Origin: Candidatus Tumulicola scandinaviensis
GTDB taxonomy: Bacteria > Vulcanimicrobiota > Vulcanimicrobiia > Vulcanimicrobiales > Vulcanimicrobiaceae
Reading direction: 5' to 3'
Assembly (NCBI GenBank): GCA_003140835.1
Contig: PLLA01000086.1
Location: forward strand, 1-52,781
Length of the DNA: 52,781 bases
Program-made: the position numbers and the translations under genes
Notes under the pieces: model-generated
The model's input: only the letters and a program-made list of their open reading frames with translations
What the model was told of the DNA's origin: nothing
Databases searched by the model: none
Part shown: positions 36,854 to 45,129 of the stretch, one piece after another
Layout: every line of letters starts with the position of its first letter
Numbering within the stretch: position 1 is the first letter of the stretch

Positions 36854-36906
36854 AAATTGTTATCGATAGCACTAAAAGGGCGTGAGCTCTTAGAGGAGTT
36901 ATTTCT
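36854..36906 (+). promoter_or_regulatory. Leader of the large serine recombinase: palindrome, stem-loop and SD
   Basis: Near-palindrome TTGTTATCGATAGCA, then a stem AAGGGC/GCTCTT with one G-T pair, then GAGGAG 8 bases before TTG 36907. A copy at 45985-46060 on the other strand has a perfect palindrome (TGTTATCGATAACA) and a perfect stem (AAGGGCG/CGCCCTT), so base pairing is conserved. Confidence 0.6.
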
Positions 36907-38382
36907 TTGGCCTGTATGGAGACCGCCTGGTCTTACACTGTCGTGAGCTCAGACCAACAAGTCGACACAATCCCGGATCAAGAGCGCTGGGCAAATGACG
37001 TCGCGCGCGAAAACGGCTGGATTATAAGCCGCGTCTTTTCCGGTGTCTCATCTGGTGCGGCCGGCACGCGCAAACTGCTCGAAGACCTTCTGTCCGAATT
37101 GCGCCGCACCCCGAAGGCACAGCGCCCTAAGCGTGTGCTCTGCATTCGCATCGATAGACTCGGGCGCGGCGACGGGCTCGACGCAATCGCAGCTCTCTCG
37201 GAGATTCGCAATCTAGGCGTGGTGCTGCACACCAGACAAGACGGGGACATTCGCCTGGAGCGGGCGTCGGACGCGATACTGCCGGCGATCCGTTCGATCG
37301 TGGGCGCACTCGAAAACGACGTCCGCTCCGAAAAGTGGAAGGCCGTCCATGCGCGCCGGCGCGCCGCTGGTTTTCACGTCGGCCAGGTTCCGTTCGGAAT
37401 CACGCTGGTTGATGGCAAGGCGGTCCACTTTGAACCCGAGGCCACGATCGTCCGACAGTTGTTCGAACACGCCGCCAATTCTTGGGGCTATACGCGTTTG
37501 GCCCGCTGGGCTCGCGAACGCGCCCCGACAAAACGAATGCCAGATGGCACAGACCGCACCTATTCCTGGGCGCCGAGCACCGTCAAGAGCGTCCTCGACA
37601 GTAAGACCATACGCGCCCTGGTCGTTTCGGAAGATCTCTGGGAGCGAGCCCGGGCGGCAAGGGCGGTCGACTTCCGCTCCCGCGCACCCAGACGCTGGCC
37701 CTGGCCGCTGGCGGGGAGCGTGCGCTGCTTCTGTGGTCGGCTTCTCCGCGGTCATACGGCCGGCGTCAGGGGCTGGGAAATCCGTTACATGGTCTGCTTC
37801 AACCTCGAGCACGGCCAGCCATATCCCGCCCACCGCGCCGATCGCCTCGAGGAGGGCTTTGAGGCCGTTTTGAGGCGGCTAACGCCGTCCGCTGACATCA
37901 TGGTCCCGAGGCGCGAGGCAGAACGTCGCAAGGCTCTGCAGGCGGCCGAAAGCGCCGCTCGGCGCGAGCTGGAAAAACTCGAACAGCACCGACAGCGCGC
38001 CTGGTCACTGAACGGCGAACTGACCGGCGCACAATTGCGCACCCGGCTGGACGAACTCGATGCCGCCAAAGAGCGCGCAACGAACGACCTGGAACGCGCC
38101 ACCGCAAACGCTGCTGCCCTGGTGCAAAGTGAAAGCTCCCGCCGCAAGCTTTCCGAAATGGTCGCCGATTTGGCGGACGCATGGCCAACGCTTCCGACCG
38201 AGACCCAGCAGATCGTCGCGCGCGGCGTGGCATCGCTTGTAGAGCTTGGCGGCTTGTGGGCCGACCCCGCGAACAAGCATGTTCTTCTTCCCGGTGTAGA
38301 CGTCCCAAAAATACTTGGCCCAAAGGGGGAGATGAACGACGACAGCATCACCAAGAAGTTCATCCAATCCATTACTGAATGA
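36907..38382 (+). CDS. Large serine recombinase with altered active site
   Basis: A 491-residue recombinase. An SD 8 bases upstream and conservation in the duplicate leader support the TTG start. Order: resolvase catalytic domain (1-150), Recombinase domain with GFHVGQVPFGI (about 155-260), zinc ribbon CFCGRLLRGH and YMVC, then a coiled coil (about 335-400). The nucleophile Ser14 and the IDRLGR motif are kept. The essential Arg of Y-x-R-V-S is Val12, and the Asp before the SG motif reads Ser. It may be inactive, or may use a divergent active site. The stop overlaps the next start (ATGA). Confidence 0.88.
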   Translation: MACMETAWSYTVVSSDQQVDTIPDQERWANDVARENGWIISRVFSGVSSGAAGTRKLLEDLLSELRRTPKAQRPKRVLCIRIDRLGRGDGLDAIAALSEIRNLGVVLHTRQDGDIRLERASDAILPAIRSIVGALENDVRSEKWKAVHARRRAAGFHVGQVPFGITLVDGKAVHFEPEATIVRQLFEHAANSWGYTRLARWARERAPTKRMPDGTDRTYSWAPSTVKSVLDSKTIRALVVSEDLWERARAARAVDFRSRAPRRWPWPLAGSVRCFCGRLLRGHTAGVRGWEIRYMVCFNLEHGQPYPAHRADRLEEGFEAVLRRLTPSADIMVPRREAERRKALQAAESAARRELEKLEQHRQRAWSLNGELTGAQLRTRLDELDAAKERATNDLERATANAAALVQSESSRRKLSEMVADLADAWPTLPTETQQIVARGVASLVELGGLWADPANKHVLLPGVDVPKILGPKGEMNDDSITKKFIQSITE

Positions 38383-38645
38383 ACGGCCCGGTGCTTCTCG
38401 TCCGCTCCGATCGCGGTGCTCCGGCACCGCGATCGATTTTGCCGGTCACGCGCGGCGCCAGCGCGGCCGACAACGATCTCACCGACGAACAGAAAGCTCA
38501 GATCGCGGCACAACACGCCGCGTTCGACTTTGAAATCGCGGAGCGCGCCGAACTTCTGCGCGAGCACGAGGCACTTCAAGCCCTGCTCATGGAGCAGCTC
38601 AAGAACGAGGACGAGATCATGAAGAAATGGATCGCCCTCAGCTAA
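38379..38645 (+). CDS. Small helical protein coupled to the large recombinase
   Basis: The ATG overlaps the recombinase stop by four bases. The 88 residues start MNGPVLLVRSDRGAPAPRS and become a charged helix (AQIAAQHAAFDFEIAERAEL, LLMEQLKNEDEIMKKW). It could be a recombination partner such as a directionality factor, but no family is recognised. Confidence 0.55.
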   Translation: MNGPVLLVRSDRGAPAPRSILPVTRGASAADNDLTDEQKAQIAAQHAAFDFEIAERAELLREHEALQALLMEQLKNEDEIMKKWIALS

Positions 38646-38670
38646 GGAAGCGGAGCGACGCCGTGCCTTC

Positions 38671-38725
38671 GTCATCCTGAGCGGAGCGAGTGTAACGAGC
38701 GCGGTCGAAGGACGAAGGACGAAGT
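38671..38725. repeat. Dispersed repeat (copy 3)
   Basis: GTCATCCTGAGCGGAGCGAG, then GCGCGGTCGAAGGACGA with a doubled GGACGAA. It lies between the recombinase unit and tRNA-Ile, as expected for an intergenic backbone repeat. Confidence 0.6.
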
Positions 38726-38758
38726 GGCGCCCCGCGGTAGGAGTGCCTTGCCTCCCCG

Positions 38759-38767
38759 TGATATAAT
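38759..38767 (+). promoter_or_regulatory. Extended -10 promoter of tRNA-Ile
   Basis: TGATATAAT, an extended -10 with consensus TATAAT, lies 16 bases before the tRNA 5' end. No good -35 is visible, consistent with an extended -10 type. Confidence 0.6.
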
Positions 38768-38782
38768 CCTGCTTCGTCTTTT

Positions 38783-38859
38783 GGGCCATTAGCTCAGCTG
38801 GTTAGAGCGCATGCTTGATAAGCATGAGGTCCCTGGTTCGATCCCAGGATGGCCCACCA
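38783..38859 (+). tRNA. ileT: tRNA-Ile (GAT), CCA encoded
   Basis: GGGCCAT pairs with ATGGCCC as the acceptor. The D arm is AGCTCAGCTGGTTAGAGC, the anticodon arm CATGCTTGATAAGCATG with GAT, and the T arm CTGGTTCGATCCCAG. CCA follows directly. It lies next to the end of the recombinase-bearing accessory stretch. Confidence 0.98.
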
Positions 38860-38894
38860 TCAACGTCGGTGTCGAGCGCTCGGTGCGCTCCCCG

Positions 38895-40361
38895 TCAGTA
38901 GTCGTCGGCCGGCGTATTGTCCGGGTGGTCGATGAAATATTTTCCCTTGAGTTTGGTCGGGATGGGTTGGAACGGGATCGGACTTTGCGAAAAGTCGAAC
39001 ATGTCGTCGAACGCGTCCGCTCGCTGGTCCGCATACGTCACCTTCGAAGGCGGGCATTGGCAGATCGGACCTAAACCAAAAGTGTTCTCGATGAAGTGCA
39101 GCGTGCTCGCAATTTCGTGCTGCTTGTGCGAAATGTAGCCCGCTTTGGCGTACGGCGAAACGATGATCAGCGGTACGCGGAATCCCAACCCTTCAAACGC
39201 GTGGGTCGACGGGTCGGGATACTGCTGCGGACCGACGTGATCGTACCATCCTCCCCACTCGTCCCACATCACGATGATCGCGGTGTTGTTCCAGTATTGG
39301 CTTTGCCCGATCGCATTGACGATCGCCGCGACCCAGTCGGGTCCGCCCGCGCCCGATCCGGGGCCGCCATGGTCCGACTTCCAGCCGCTCGGCATGACCC
39401 ATGAAACTTGCTGCAGACGGCCGTTCGTGACGTCGCTCAGGACTTTCGTGTCGGGAGTGACGACGTTCGCCCAGTCCGGTCCGTTGATGATTTGCGAAAT
39501 CGCTTCGAACGCCGACAAGTTCGATCCGGACGTTGGCAGCGGCTGAACGTAGTAACGCCACGTAATTCCGGCGCCGTCCAGGAGATTGGCAATCGTCGGG
39601 TACGTAAAACATGGAAACGGTCCGACCGTTTCGTGGCCCGTGGGCTTGGAGAACACCGGCGGACTTGCTTGGCCGTATTGCAGCACGTCCACCGTGGTCG
39701 ATTTGTTCGGGTTATTGCAACCCCACGGCTGGCCGTCAGGAACCTCGGATGCGTGTCCCGACTCCCCGGCCACCAAGTACTGATGCGATACGAAGCTTGG
39801 GCCGGCATTCGATGAAAACGTATTATCGCCCAGCGCGTACTGCGACGCCATCGTCCAATACGGCTGCACCTGCGAAGGGTCTACGTACGAAAACGCCATC
39901 GACTTGAATTTCAGCGTGTTGTAGAACACCCAGCACGACGGATGATTGATTGAGTCGCTGCATCCAGTCCCTTTGTTGTACTTCCAGATTTCATTGTCGA
40001 AGCCGTCGCCCTGGCCTTGATCGTAGTCTTCCAGAAACTGCGGGTGATCGTGCCGAAGGTCGAACGACCACTTCAGCGGCACCGATTGGAGCACGTACTT
40101 CTTGCCGTGCCCGTAGCCGGCACTCACCGTGTTGGCACCGGGGAATCCGTGGAACAGGTTATCGAAGCTGCGGTTTTCTTGCATGATGACGACGACGTGC
40201 TGGATCGGCGTCGAACCCGTGCGCCGGTGGATTATATTCGGAACGCCGGCCGGCCCGGCACCGGTTTGCGAAAACGGCGAACCGCACGCCGCCATCGCGA
40301 AGACGGCGAGCAGCGAGACGAACTTCGGCATACGCCGTCGGACTCTCATCGAACGGCCCAT
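38895..40361 (-). CDS. Secreted phosphoesterase / phospholipase C-type lipoprotein
   Basis: A PF04185 phosphoesterase. The N-terminus has a lipoprotein signal (LLAVFAMAAC). Catalytic features are HVVVIMQENRSFDNLFHGFP near residue 55 and, in the C-terminal half, MWDEWGGWYDHVGPQQ with metal-binding Asp/His, and RVPLIIVSPYAKAGYISH. It probably releases phosphate from phospholipids or other esters outside the cell. It begins with a TAATG overlap after a close paralogue, so the two are a tandem duplication in one operon. ATGs at 40349 and 40331 are alternative starts. Confidence 0.9.
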   Translation of the reverse strand: MGRSMRVRRRMPKFVSLLAVFAMAACGSPFSQTGAGPAGVPNIIHRRTGSTPIQHVVVIMQENRSFDNLFHGFPGANTVSAGYGHGKKYVLQSVPLKWSFDLRHDHPQFLEDYDQGQGDGFDNEIWKYNKGTGCSDSINHPSCWVFYNTLKFKSMAFSYVDPSQVQPYWTMASQYALGDNTFSSNAGPSFVSHQYLVAGESGHASEVPDGQPWGCNNPNKSTTVDVLQYGQASPPVFSKPTGHETVGPFPCFTYPTIANLLDGAGITWRYYVQPLPTSGSNLSAFEAISQIINGPDWANVVTPDTKVLSDVTNGRLQQVSWVMPSGWKSDHGGPGSGAGGPDWVAAIVNAIGQSQYWNNTAIIVMWDEWGGWYDHVGPQQYPDPSTHAFEGLGFRVPLIIVSPYAKAGYISHKQHEIASTLHFIENTFGLGPICQCPPSKVTYADQRADAFDDMFDFSQSPIPFQPIPTKLKGKYFIDHPDNTPADDY

Positions 40362-41803
40362 TAATAGTCGGTCTCCGGCTGTGTGGGCGGATGCTTCATA
40401 AAATACGCGGCGTTTTTCTTCGCCGGGATGGGCGTAAACTTCGTCGGTTGCTTAGAAAAATTGAAGACGTCGTCGTACGCGTCCGCCCGTTGATCCGCGT
40501 ACGTCTGTCCGGATCCCTCACCCAAAAACGGTAGGCCGAACATTTTTTCGATGAAGTGCAGGCTACTGGCGGTCTCGTGCTGCGCCTTCGACACGTAATG
40601 GTTCTTCGCGTACGGCGAAACGATGATCAGCGGCGTGCGATAACCCAGGCCTTCGTACGCTCCAGTGACCGGGTCGGCGTACTGTGGGGGCAGGACGTGG
40701 TCGAACCATCCTCCCCACTCGTCCCACGTAATGATAATCGCCGTACTGTTCCAATACTTGCTTTGACCGATGGCGTTGACGATCGACGAAACCCAGGCCG
40801 GGCCGCCGTTTCCGGATCCGGCGCCCGCGTGGTCGGAGGCGCCGCCGTACGGCATCACCCACGACACGTTCGGCAGGTTGCCGCCGGCGATATCGTTGAG
40901 GATCTTGGAGTCGGGCGACACGACGTTGGCCCAATCCGGACCGTTTCGAATCGGTTGGATGGCATCGAAGGCCGAGAGCCAGTACGAGTCGTTGGGTTGT
41001 TGCTGTACGTACCATCGCCACGATACCTTCGCCGTGTCGAGCAAACCAGCCACCGTGGGATAGGTAAAGCATGGGTCCCCGCCCACGACGTCGTGCCCGA
41101 ACTGAGGCGGGAATTCCGGTGGACTCGCTTGACCGTAAGCGAGGTAATTTTCCGTTTCCTTAGGCGCATCGCAGCCCCAGGGTGTTTCGCTGGGAACCTC
41201 GTCGGCGTGACCGTCTTGCCCGGCGATCAACATTTGGTGTGGCCCAAAGCTCGGTCCGTTGGTCGACGAAAAGTTATGGTCGCCGAGCGTATACTGCGAA
41301 GCCATCGTCCAGTACGCTTGAATGTCCGACTTGACCACGTACGAGAAGGCCATCTTCAGATACGTCTTTCCCGTCCAGAAGATCCAGCAGGCCGGATGGT
41401 TGTAGGGATCGTTGTACGGACACGTTCCGTTCGGCGGAGCTTGGTTGAGGCTTCGAATCTGTTGATCCCAACCGTCGTTCCTTCCGCCGTCGTAGTCTTC
41501 CAAGAACTGCCACCGAAAGTGGTTGATGTCGTGCCCCCATTTCAGCGGCAACGGCTGCAGCGTGTATTTGACGCCGTGGCCGTATCCGAAAGTCGCCGAA
41601 TCGGCCTTGGGAAAACCGTGGAAAAAGTTATCGAAGCTGCGGTTCTCCTGCATGATAACCACGACGTGCGTTATCGGAAACGAGCTGGCTCGATGGCTCA
41701 AGGCCGCCGGTAGTCCGGCGCCCACCGGCACCGCTCCCGGTTGAGCATAGGGCGAGCCGCAAGCCGTCAACGCCGCAACGAGCAACACGACGAGTCGCTT
41801 CAT
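40361..41803 (-). CDS. Secreted phosphoesterase lipoprotein, paralogue of the downstream gene
   Basis: The ATG at 41803 follows GAGGAG by 5 bases and opens MKRLVVLLVAALTAC, a lipobox signal. It has the same architecture as its neighbour: HVVVIMQENRSFDNFFHGFP, ITWDEWGGWFDHVLPPQ and RTPLIIVSPYAKNHYVSK. Divergence between the copies is concentrated in loops, suggesting different substrates. First gene of the pair. Confidence 0.9.
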   Translation of the reverse strand: MKRLVVLLVAALTACGSPYAQPGAVPVGAGLPAALSHRASSFPITHVVVIMQENRSFDNFFHGFPKADSATFGYGHGVKYTLQPLPLKWGHDINHFRWQFLEDYDGGRNDGWDQQIRSLNQAPPNGTCPYNDPYNHPACWIFWTGKTYLKMAFSYVVKSDIQAYWTMASQYTLGDHNFSSTNGPSFGPHQMLIAGQDGHADEVPSETPWGCDAPKETENYLAYGQASPPEFPPQFGHDVVGGDPCFTYPTVAGLLDTAKVSWRWYVQQQPNDSYWLSAFDAIQPIRNGPDWANVVSPDSKILNDIAGGNLPNVSWVMPYGGASDHAGAGSGNGGPAWVSSIVNAIGQSKYWNSTAIIITWDEWGGWFDHVLPPQYADPVTGAYEGLGYRTPLIIVSPYAKNHYVSKAQHETASSLHFIEKMFGLPFLGEGSGQTYADQRADAYDDVFNFSKQPTKFTPIPAKKNAAYFMKHPPTQPETDY

Positions 41804-41923
41804 AGGCACTCCTCGACTCCGGATAGGTGCGCAAAGTTTCGGGAGCGCTTCCGCGAGCCAACCCAATCCCCTCCGTCGCGTTGAAAGCAGCGTGCCTGGT
41901 TGACCTGGCGGTCGCCGGGCTGC

Positions 41924-41941
41924 CCGGATCGCGCGATCCGG
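41924..41941. promoter_or_regulatory. 18-base perfect palindrome between divergent genes
   Basis: CCGGATCGCGCGATCCGG is perfectly self-complementary and followed on the plus strand by TTTTA. It lies 121 bases upstream of the phosphoesterase pair and 104 bases before the zinc-ribbon gene. An operator or short terminator are both possible. Confidence 0.35.
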
Positions 41942-42045
41942 TTTTACCGCCGACCGGTCGACACTTCGGCCGGAGGGACTAAACTTCGGCCCCTTTGGGC
42001 GAATGTAGAGGACTAACGACCAAACACCCCAACCTAGGGAGCATC

Positions 42046-42351
42046 ATGTATACCGATGAGAATCTCACCTGCGTCGACTGTAGCAGAGCCTTCACGTTCA
42101 CGAGCAGCGAACAGGAATTTTACGCCCAAAAGGGCTTTACGAACAAACCGGGACGATGCCCGGACTGCCGTGCGGCGCGAAAAGCATCCGGACAAGGTGG
42201 ACGCGGTGGAGGTTTCGGTGGCAGCAGCCGGCCGGACCGGGAAATGCATTCGGCAACCTGTGCCCAGTGCGGCAAAGAGGCGCTCGTACCGTTCGTGCCG
42301 AGTGGCAATCGGCCGGTGTACTGCCGCGATTGCTTCTCATCGCGCTCGTAA
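42046..42351 (+). CDS. Zinc-ribbon protein with two CxxC pairs at each end
   Basis: The ATG at 42046 follows AGGGAG. The 101-residue protein begins MYTDENLTCVDCSRAFTFTS and continues with QEFYAQKGFTNKPGRCPDCR, a common bacterial zinc-binding domain. A Gly-rich hinge follows, then CAQCGKEALVPFVPSGNRPV and YCRDC. Each half can hold one zinc. Relatives often have RNA- or stress-linked annotations, but no function is proven. Confidence 0.85.
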   Translation: MYTDENLTCVDCSRAFTFTSSEQEFYAQKGFTNKPGRCPDCRAARKASGQGGRGGGFGGSSRPDREMHSATCAQCGKEALVPFVPSGNRPVYCRDCFSSRS

Positions 42352-42354
42352 GCT

Positions 42355-43041
42355 TCAGTCGCCTTCGACCTGCAGCTTGATATTCGAGAACCCGATGTTA
42401 CTGACGATAGTGGAACCGTCGTAACCGAGCACGCGCATGGGCAGATGCGTCGTCGCCGACATCTCGACGACCTCACGCGTTAAGCCGGCCGACGGCGCCG
42501 CCGGAACCAACGTCAACGCGTTGGCCGGTACGCCGTCGATAACGCCGCTGGGAACCAACGAGAGCCTCCCGGCTTCTTGTTGCGCGCGTGCCAAGATCGC
42601 CCCGAAGCTAAGCTGATCGATCGACGCTCCTTGGAGCGTCGTCACCAATGGGTCATGCAACGACACCGTTTTGCTGAACATCGCAATGAGCCCCGAGCCG
42701 CGGTGGGCTATGATGGTGTCGCCGCCAGTCCAGCTCAACGTAATGCCGGTATTTGGTCCCGATATTACGTGAACCGTGACGTTCGATGGCTTGCGGAACT
42801 GATAGTCGAAGACGACGTTTTGTGTCTCGGCACCCTTCTGGTCGAAGATCGAGACCGTCGCGCTGTACTTGTCGACGCCCGCGATCGCCCGAGCAAAAGC
42901 ATCGAGTTCGCGGGCGGCAGCGCTGGACGAAACCGCCGGAGGCTGCGCGGCCGCGGTCACGCCGCTCGTCCCCACGAGGAACAGCAAGGTAGCGCACGTC
43001 GTGACGAAGGTTGAGGACGGTAAAAAGCCGTGCCGTTTCAT
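42355..43041 (-). CDS. Secreted LolA-like protein
   Basis: A signal peptide (TFVTTCATLLFLVGTSGVTA) precedes a 195-residue domain. AFARAIAGVDKYSATVSIFD, VVFDYQFRKPSNVTVHV and DGVPANALTLVPA form the half-barrel strand order of the LolA/outer-membrane lipoprotein-sorting fold. It probably carries or senses lipid-like ligands in the periplasm. It converges with the zinc-ribbon gene. Confidence 0.65.
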   Translation of the reverse strand: MKRHGFLPSSTFVTTCATLLFLVGTSGVTAAAQPPAVSSSAAARELDAFARAIAGVDKYSATVSIFDQKGAETQNVVFDYQFRKPSNVTVHVISGPNTGITLSWTGGDTIIAHRGSGLIAMFSKTVSLHDPLVTTLQGASIDQLSFGAILARAQQEAGRLSLVPSGVIDGVPANALTLVPAAPSAGLTREVVEMSATTHLPMRVLGYDGSTIVSNIGFSNIKLQVEGD

Positions 43042-43196
43042 GCTACACCCTCCAGCGCATTGATCTCCGATTCGAATTCACGTTGATATTCTACTCCCGC
43101 AAGCTGAGGAATGCGGTCGCCACAGGACGCTCTACCCTTAGGTATCCATTAGAGGAGGTTACGGAATGACGTTGAGCCCGCTGGAAGCTCTTTACT

Positions 43197-43275
43197 TGGA
43201 GATGAGCGGATTCGAACCGCTGACCCTCTGCTTGCAAAGCAGATTATGGATCCAGCCAGGCCACCATTCCGCTCC
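43197..43275 (-). tRNA. Atypical tRNA-Ala-like gene (TGC anticodon)
   Basis: On the minus strand the 3' half is a standard tRNA: anticodon stem TCTGC/GCAGA with loop TTTGCAA, a five-base variable loop, T arm AGCGG-TTCGAAT-CCGCT and acceptor CATCTCC with A. The 5' half is odd. Acceptor GGAGCGG pairs at five of seven positions, the D stem ATGG/CCAT is perfect but encloses a 14-base loop, and CCA is not encoded. It may be a decayed or integration-altered tRNA at the island edge. The rest of the 43042-43434 gap holds only the leader of the next gene. Confidence 0.55.
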
Positions 43276-43380
43276 ATTTCGTGCTCGTTTGCTGCCTACC
43301 ACGGCACCCCAATGCCCCCCAGAATCCCATGTACAGGTTGTAAATTGGTTGTAGGAGTGTTACGCTTGAGCATGTAAAGA

Positions 43381-43410
43381 GGCCCCAGCGGTGTTCAGAC
43401 CGCCGAGGCC
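43381..43410 (+). promoter_or_regulatory. Leader hairpin before the small serine recombinase
   Basis: GGCCCCAGCGGT and ACCGCCGAGGCC pair around GTTCAG, with two wobble positions, ending 24 bases before the ATG. Read on the minus strand it resembles the GGCCTCGGC hairpin family found at 36317 and 45164. Confidence 0.45.
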
Positions 43411-43434
43411 ATGCCAACGGAAGGATAAGTTCCG

Positions 43435-44154
43435 ATGACGAGTACCAGGATACCACGCAAAGCAACACCCCGCCGCATCGTCGGCTACGTCCGCGTTTCG
43501 ACTGAGGACCAGGCCCGCGAGGGCGTGAGTCTAGCGGCTCAGGAAGAGCGCATACGGGCCTTTGCCTTCGCCACTGGCCGCGAGCTCGATGAGATCGTAA
43601 TCGACGCCGGCGAGAGCGCCAAGACCCTTAACCGCCCCGGACTCGCGCGTATCCTTAACGACCTGCGCGCCGGGGTGATTGAAGCCGTCATTGTCTTGAA
43701 GCTCGATCGGCTAACGCGCAGCGTCCGCGACCTTGCCGATCTGCTCGACGCGTTCCAGAAGCACGACGCGGCACTCGTATCCGTTTCGGAGTCCCTGGAC
43801 ACCTCAACCGCTAGTGGTCGGCTTATGCTCAACTTACTCGCAAGCGTGAGTCAGTGGGAGCGCGAGGCGATCGGCGAGCGCACGGCCGACGCCTTAGCCC
43901 ATAAACGGTCACAGGGGCGCGTCTACGGGCCCGTGCCATTCGGATATCGGCGTAACGGTGATCAGCTGGTCAGCGTGCCCACGGAGCTTGCAGCGCTCAA
44001 TACTTTGCGCAATATGCGCGCTAATGGCGCGTCCTTGCGCGTCTGCGGGGCGTGGCTGACGTCGCAGGGTGTCGCGCCGCGGCAGGGCGGCCGCATCTGG
44101 CGCGCGTGCTCCGTTCAGCAGATCCTCGACTCCCGGATGAACCGGGTCGCATGA
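43435..44154 (+). CDS. Serine recombinase/resolvase, canonical active site
   Basis: A 239-residue protein. VGYVRVSTEDQ holds Arg20 and nucleophile Ser22. DAGESAKTLNRPGLARIL, LKLDRLTRSVRDLADLLDAF and the SQWEREAIGERTADAL helix are all intact. The C-terminal third has VPFGYRRNGDQ, the beginning of the Recombinase domain, but no zinc ribbon or coiled coil, so it is a short form. It probably mobilises the following island. The stop overlaps the next start (ATGA). Confidence 0.93.
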   Translation: MTSTRIPRKATPRRIVGYVRVSTEDQAREGVSLAAQEERIRAFAFATGRELDEIVIDAGESAKTLNRPGLARILNDLRAGVIEAVIVLKLDRLTRSVRDLADLLDAFQKHDAALVSVSESLDTSTASGRLMLNLLASVSQWEREAIGERTADALAHKRSQGRVYGPVPFGYRRNGDQLVSVPTELAALNTLRNMRANGASLRVCGAWLTSQGVAPRQGGRIWRACSVQQILDSRMNRVA

Positions 44155-44351
44155 GCGACGTAAGGTGGCCCGACGACCCTCTCACGCGCTTTTATCTTGC
44201 CCGGGCGGCTTTGATCGCGCTGCTTCCGCGGTCTCAAGGGCCTTCTGAGCTGTCTCCTGCACCGCGTCCAGCTGCGCCTGAATCTTGCGAACAGCTTCCG
44301 CGAATGGACCTTCCGGCAAACGTGATCCCGTTTCGGCGGAAGCCGACGTAA
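44151..44351 (+). CDS. Small protein coupled to the short recombinase
   Basis: The ATG overlaps the recombinase stop by four bases. The 66 residues start MSDVRWPDDPLTRFYLARAA and end NVIPFRRKPT, an ending common in small accessory proteins. A minus-strand frame (44182-44364) over the same bases is also protein-like, but lacks a coupled start. Function unknown. Confidence 0.5.
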   Translation: MSDVRWPDDPLTRFYLARAALIALLPRSQGPSELSPAPRPAAPESCEQLPRMDLPANVIPFRRKPT

Positions 44352-44413
44352 TTTCCAAACCCAAACTAAAGCTGCGCCGGCTTTATTGGCCGGCCGAAGG
44401 AGGTCCCGATTCA

Positions 44414-44722
44414 ATGAAAGTCACGATCGACCAAAGCGCAGTAGCGGCAATCGCCACGTCGGCATTGGCGGCCTATCCCCACAAACTCGGCTACGAAGCC
44501 GAATGGAACCAACCCGAGCGTGTGGCCTCGGAGCCACTGGGGTTTAACGAAACCGAATTTTCCGACGATGATCTTTCGGTTGCCGTCGAGATATTCGACG
44601 CCGCGTTTGGGTTCGCACTTCAGCTCGGGGCACGCATTGGCGCCAACCCACTGCACACACCGGAAATTAAGGATCTCATCGCCACGTATCGCTACGAATG
44701 TAAAGCTCGAGAGGCAGCATGA
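44414..44722 (+). CDS. Hypothetical protein, 102 residues
   Basis: The ATG at 44414 follows AAGGAGG by 8-9 bases. The sequence MKVTIDQSAVAAIATSALAA continues to a region with DDDLSVAVEIFDAAFGFALQ and ends KAREAA. No family is recognised. Its stop overlaps the next start (ATGA). Confidence 0.6.
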   Translation: MKVTIDQSAVAAIATSALAAYPHKLGYEAEWNQPERVASEPLGFNETEFSDDDLSVAVEIFDAAFGFALQLGARIGANPLHTPEIKDLIATYRYECKAREAA

Positions 44723-45129
44723 TGGCTCGTGCAAGATCGTCAAAAGTGCGGCTTAAGTCGGCCGACGTGTTCGCAGAGGCGGTAAAAATCGCTTCTGATG
44801 CGCGCGATGCATCCGTAGAAATAGACTGGTCAGTGAGCGCCAAGACCCCGTTAGAATGGGAAATCCGGGTTAGACTCATCCACGGAATCGAGCTTGAGGA
44901 ATTCACAAATTGGAAATCCACCGATCACCCCCTGTCGTGGATGGCTATGAGAATCCGTCAGCGCCTACTGGAGTTCAAAAATACGATTGACCCAGATTCG
45001 GAAACTATTGGGGTGGACTTGAAAGTGGCCGTCAGAACGTGGCTGAGGTTTCACGCGAGAGAACTAAAAAAGGAGACGACGGCGCGCCAAGAGCGCTTAC
45101 TCGCATCCGTCAGCGATGCGTCATTGTGA
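44719..45129 (+). CDS. Hypothetical protein, 136 residues
   Basis: Starts within ATGA of the previous stop. Charged and mostly helical: ADVFAEAVKIASDARDASVE, then LEWEIRVRLIHGIELEEF, ending RFHARELKKETTARQERLLA. No domain is recognised. It is followed by a coupled 17-residue frame. Confidence 0.55.
   Translation: MMARARSSKVRLKSADVFAEAVKIASDARDASVEIDWSVSAKTPLEWEIRVRLIHGIELEEFTNWKSTDHPLSWMAMRIRQRLLEFKNTIDPDSETIGVDLKVAVRTWLRFHARELKKETTARQERLLASVSDASL

Noticed and set aside
44182-44364. Minus-strand 60-codon frame with a helical KIQAQLDAVQETAQ segment
   Set aside because: Protein-like, but it has no coupled or SD-supported start. The plus-strand frame overlaps the recombinase stop by ATGA and was preferred; this remains a close call.
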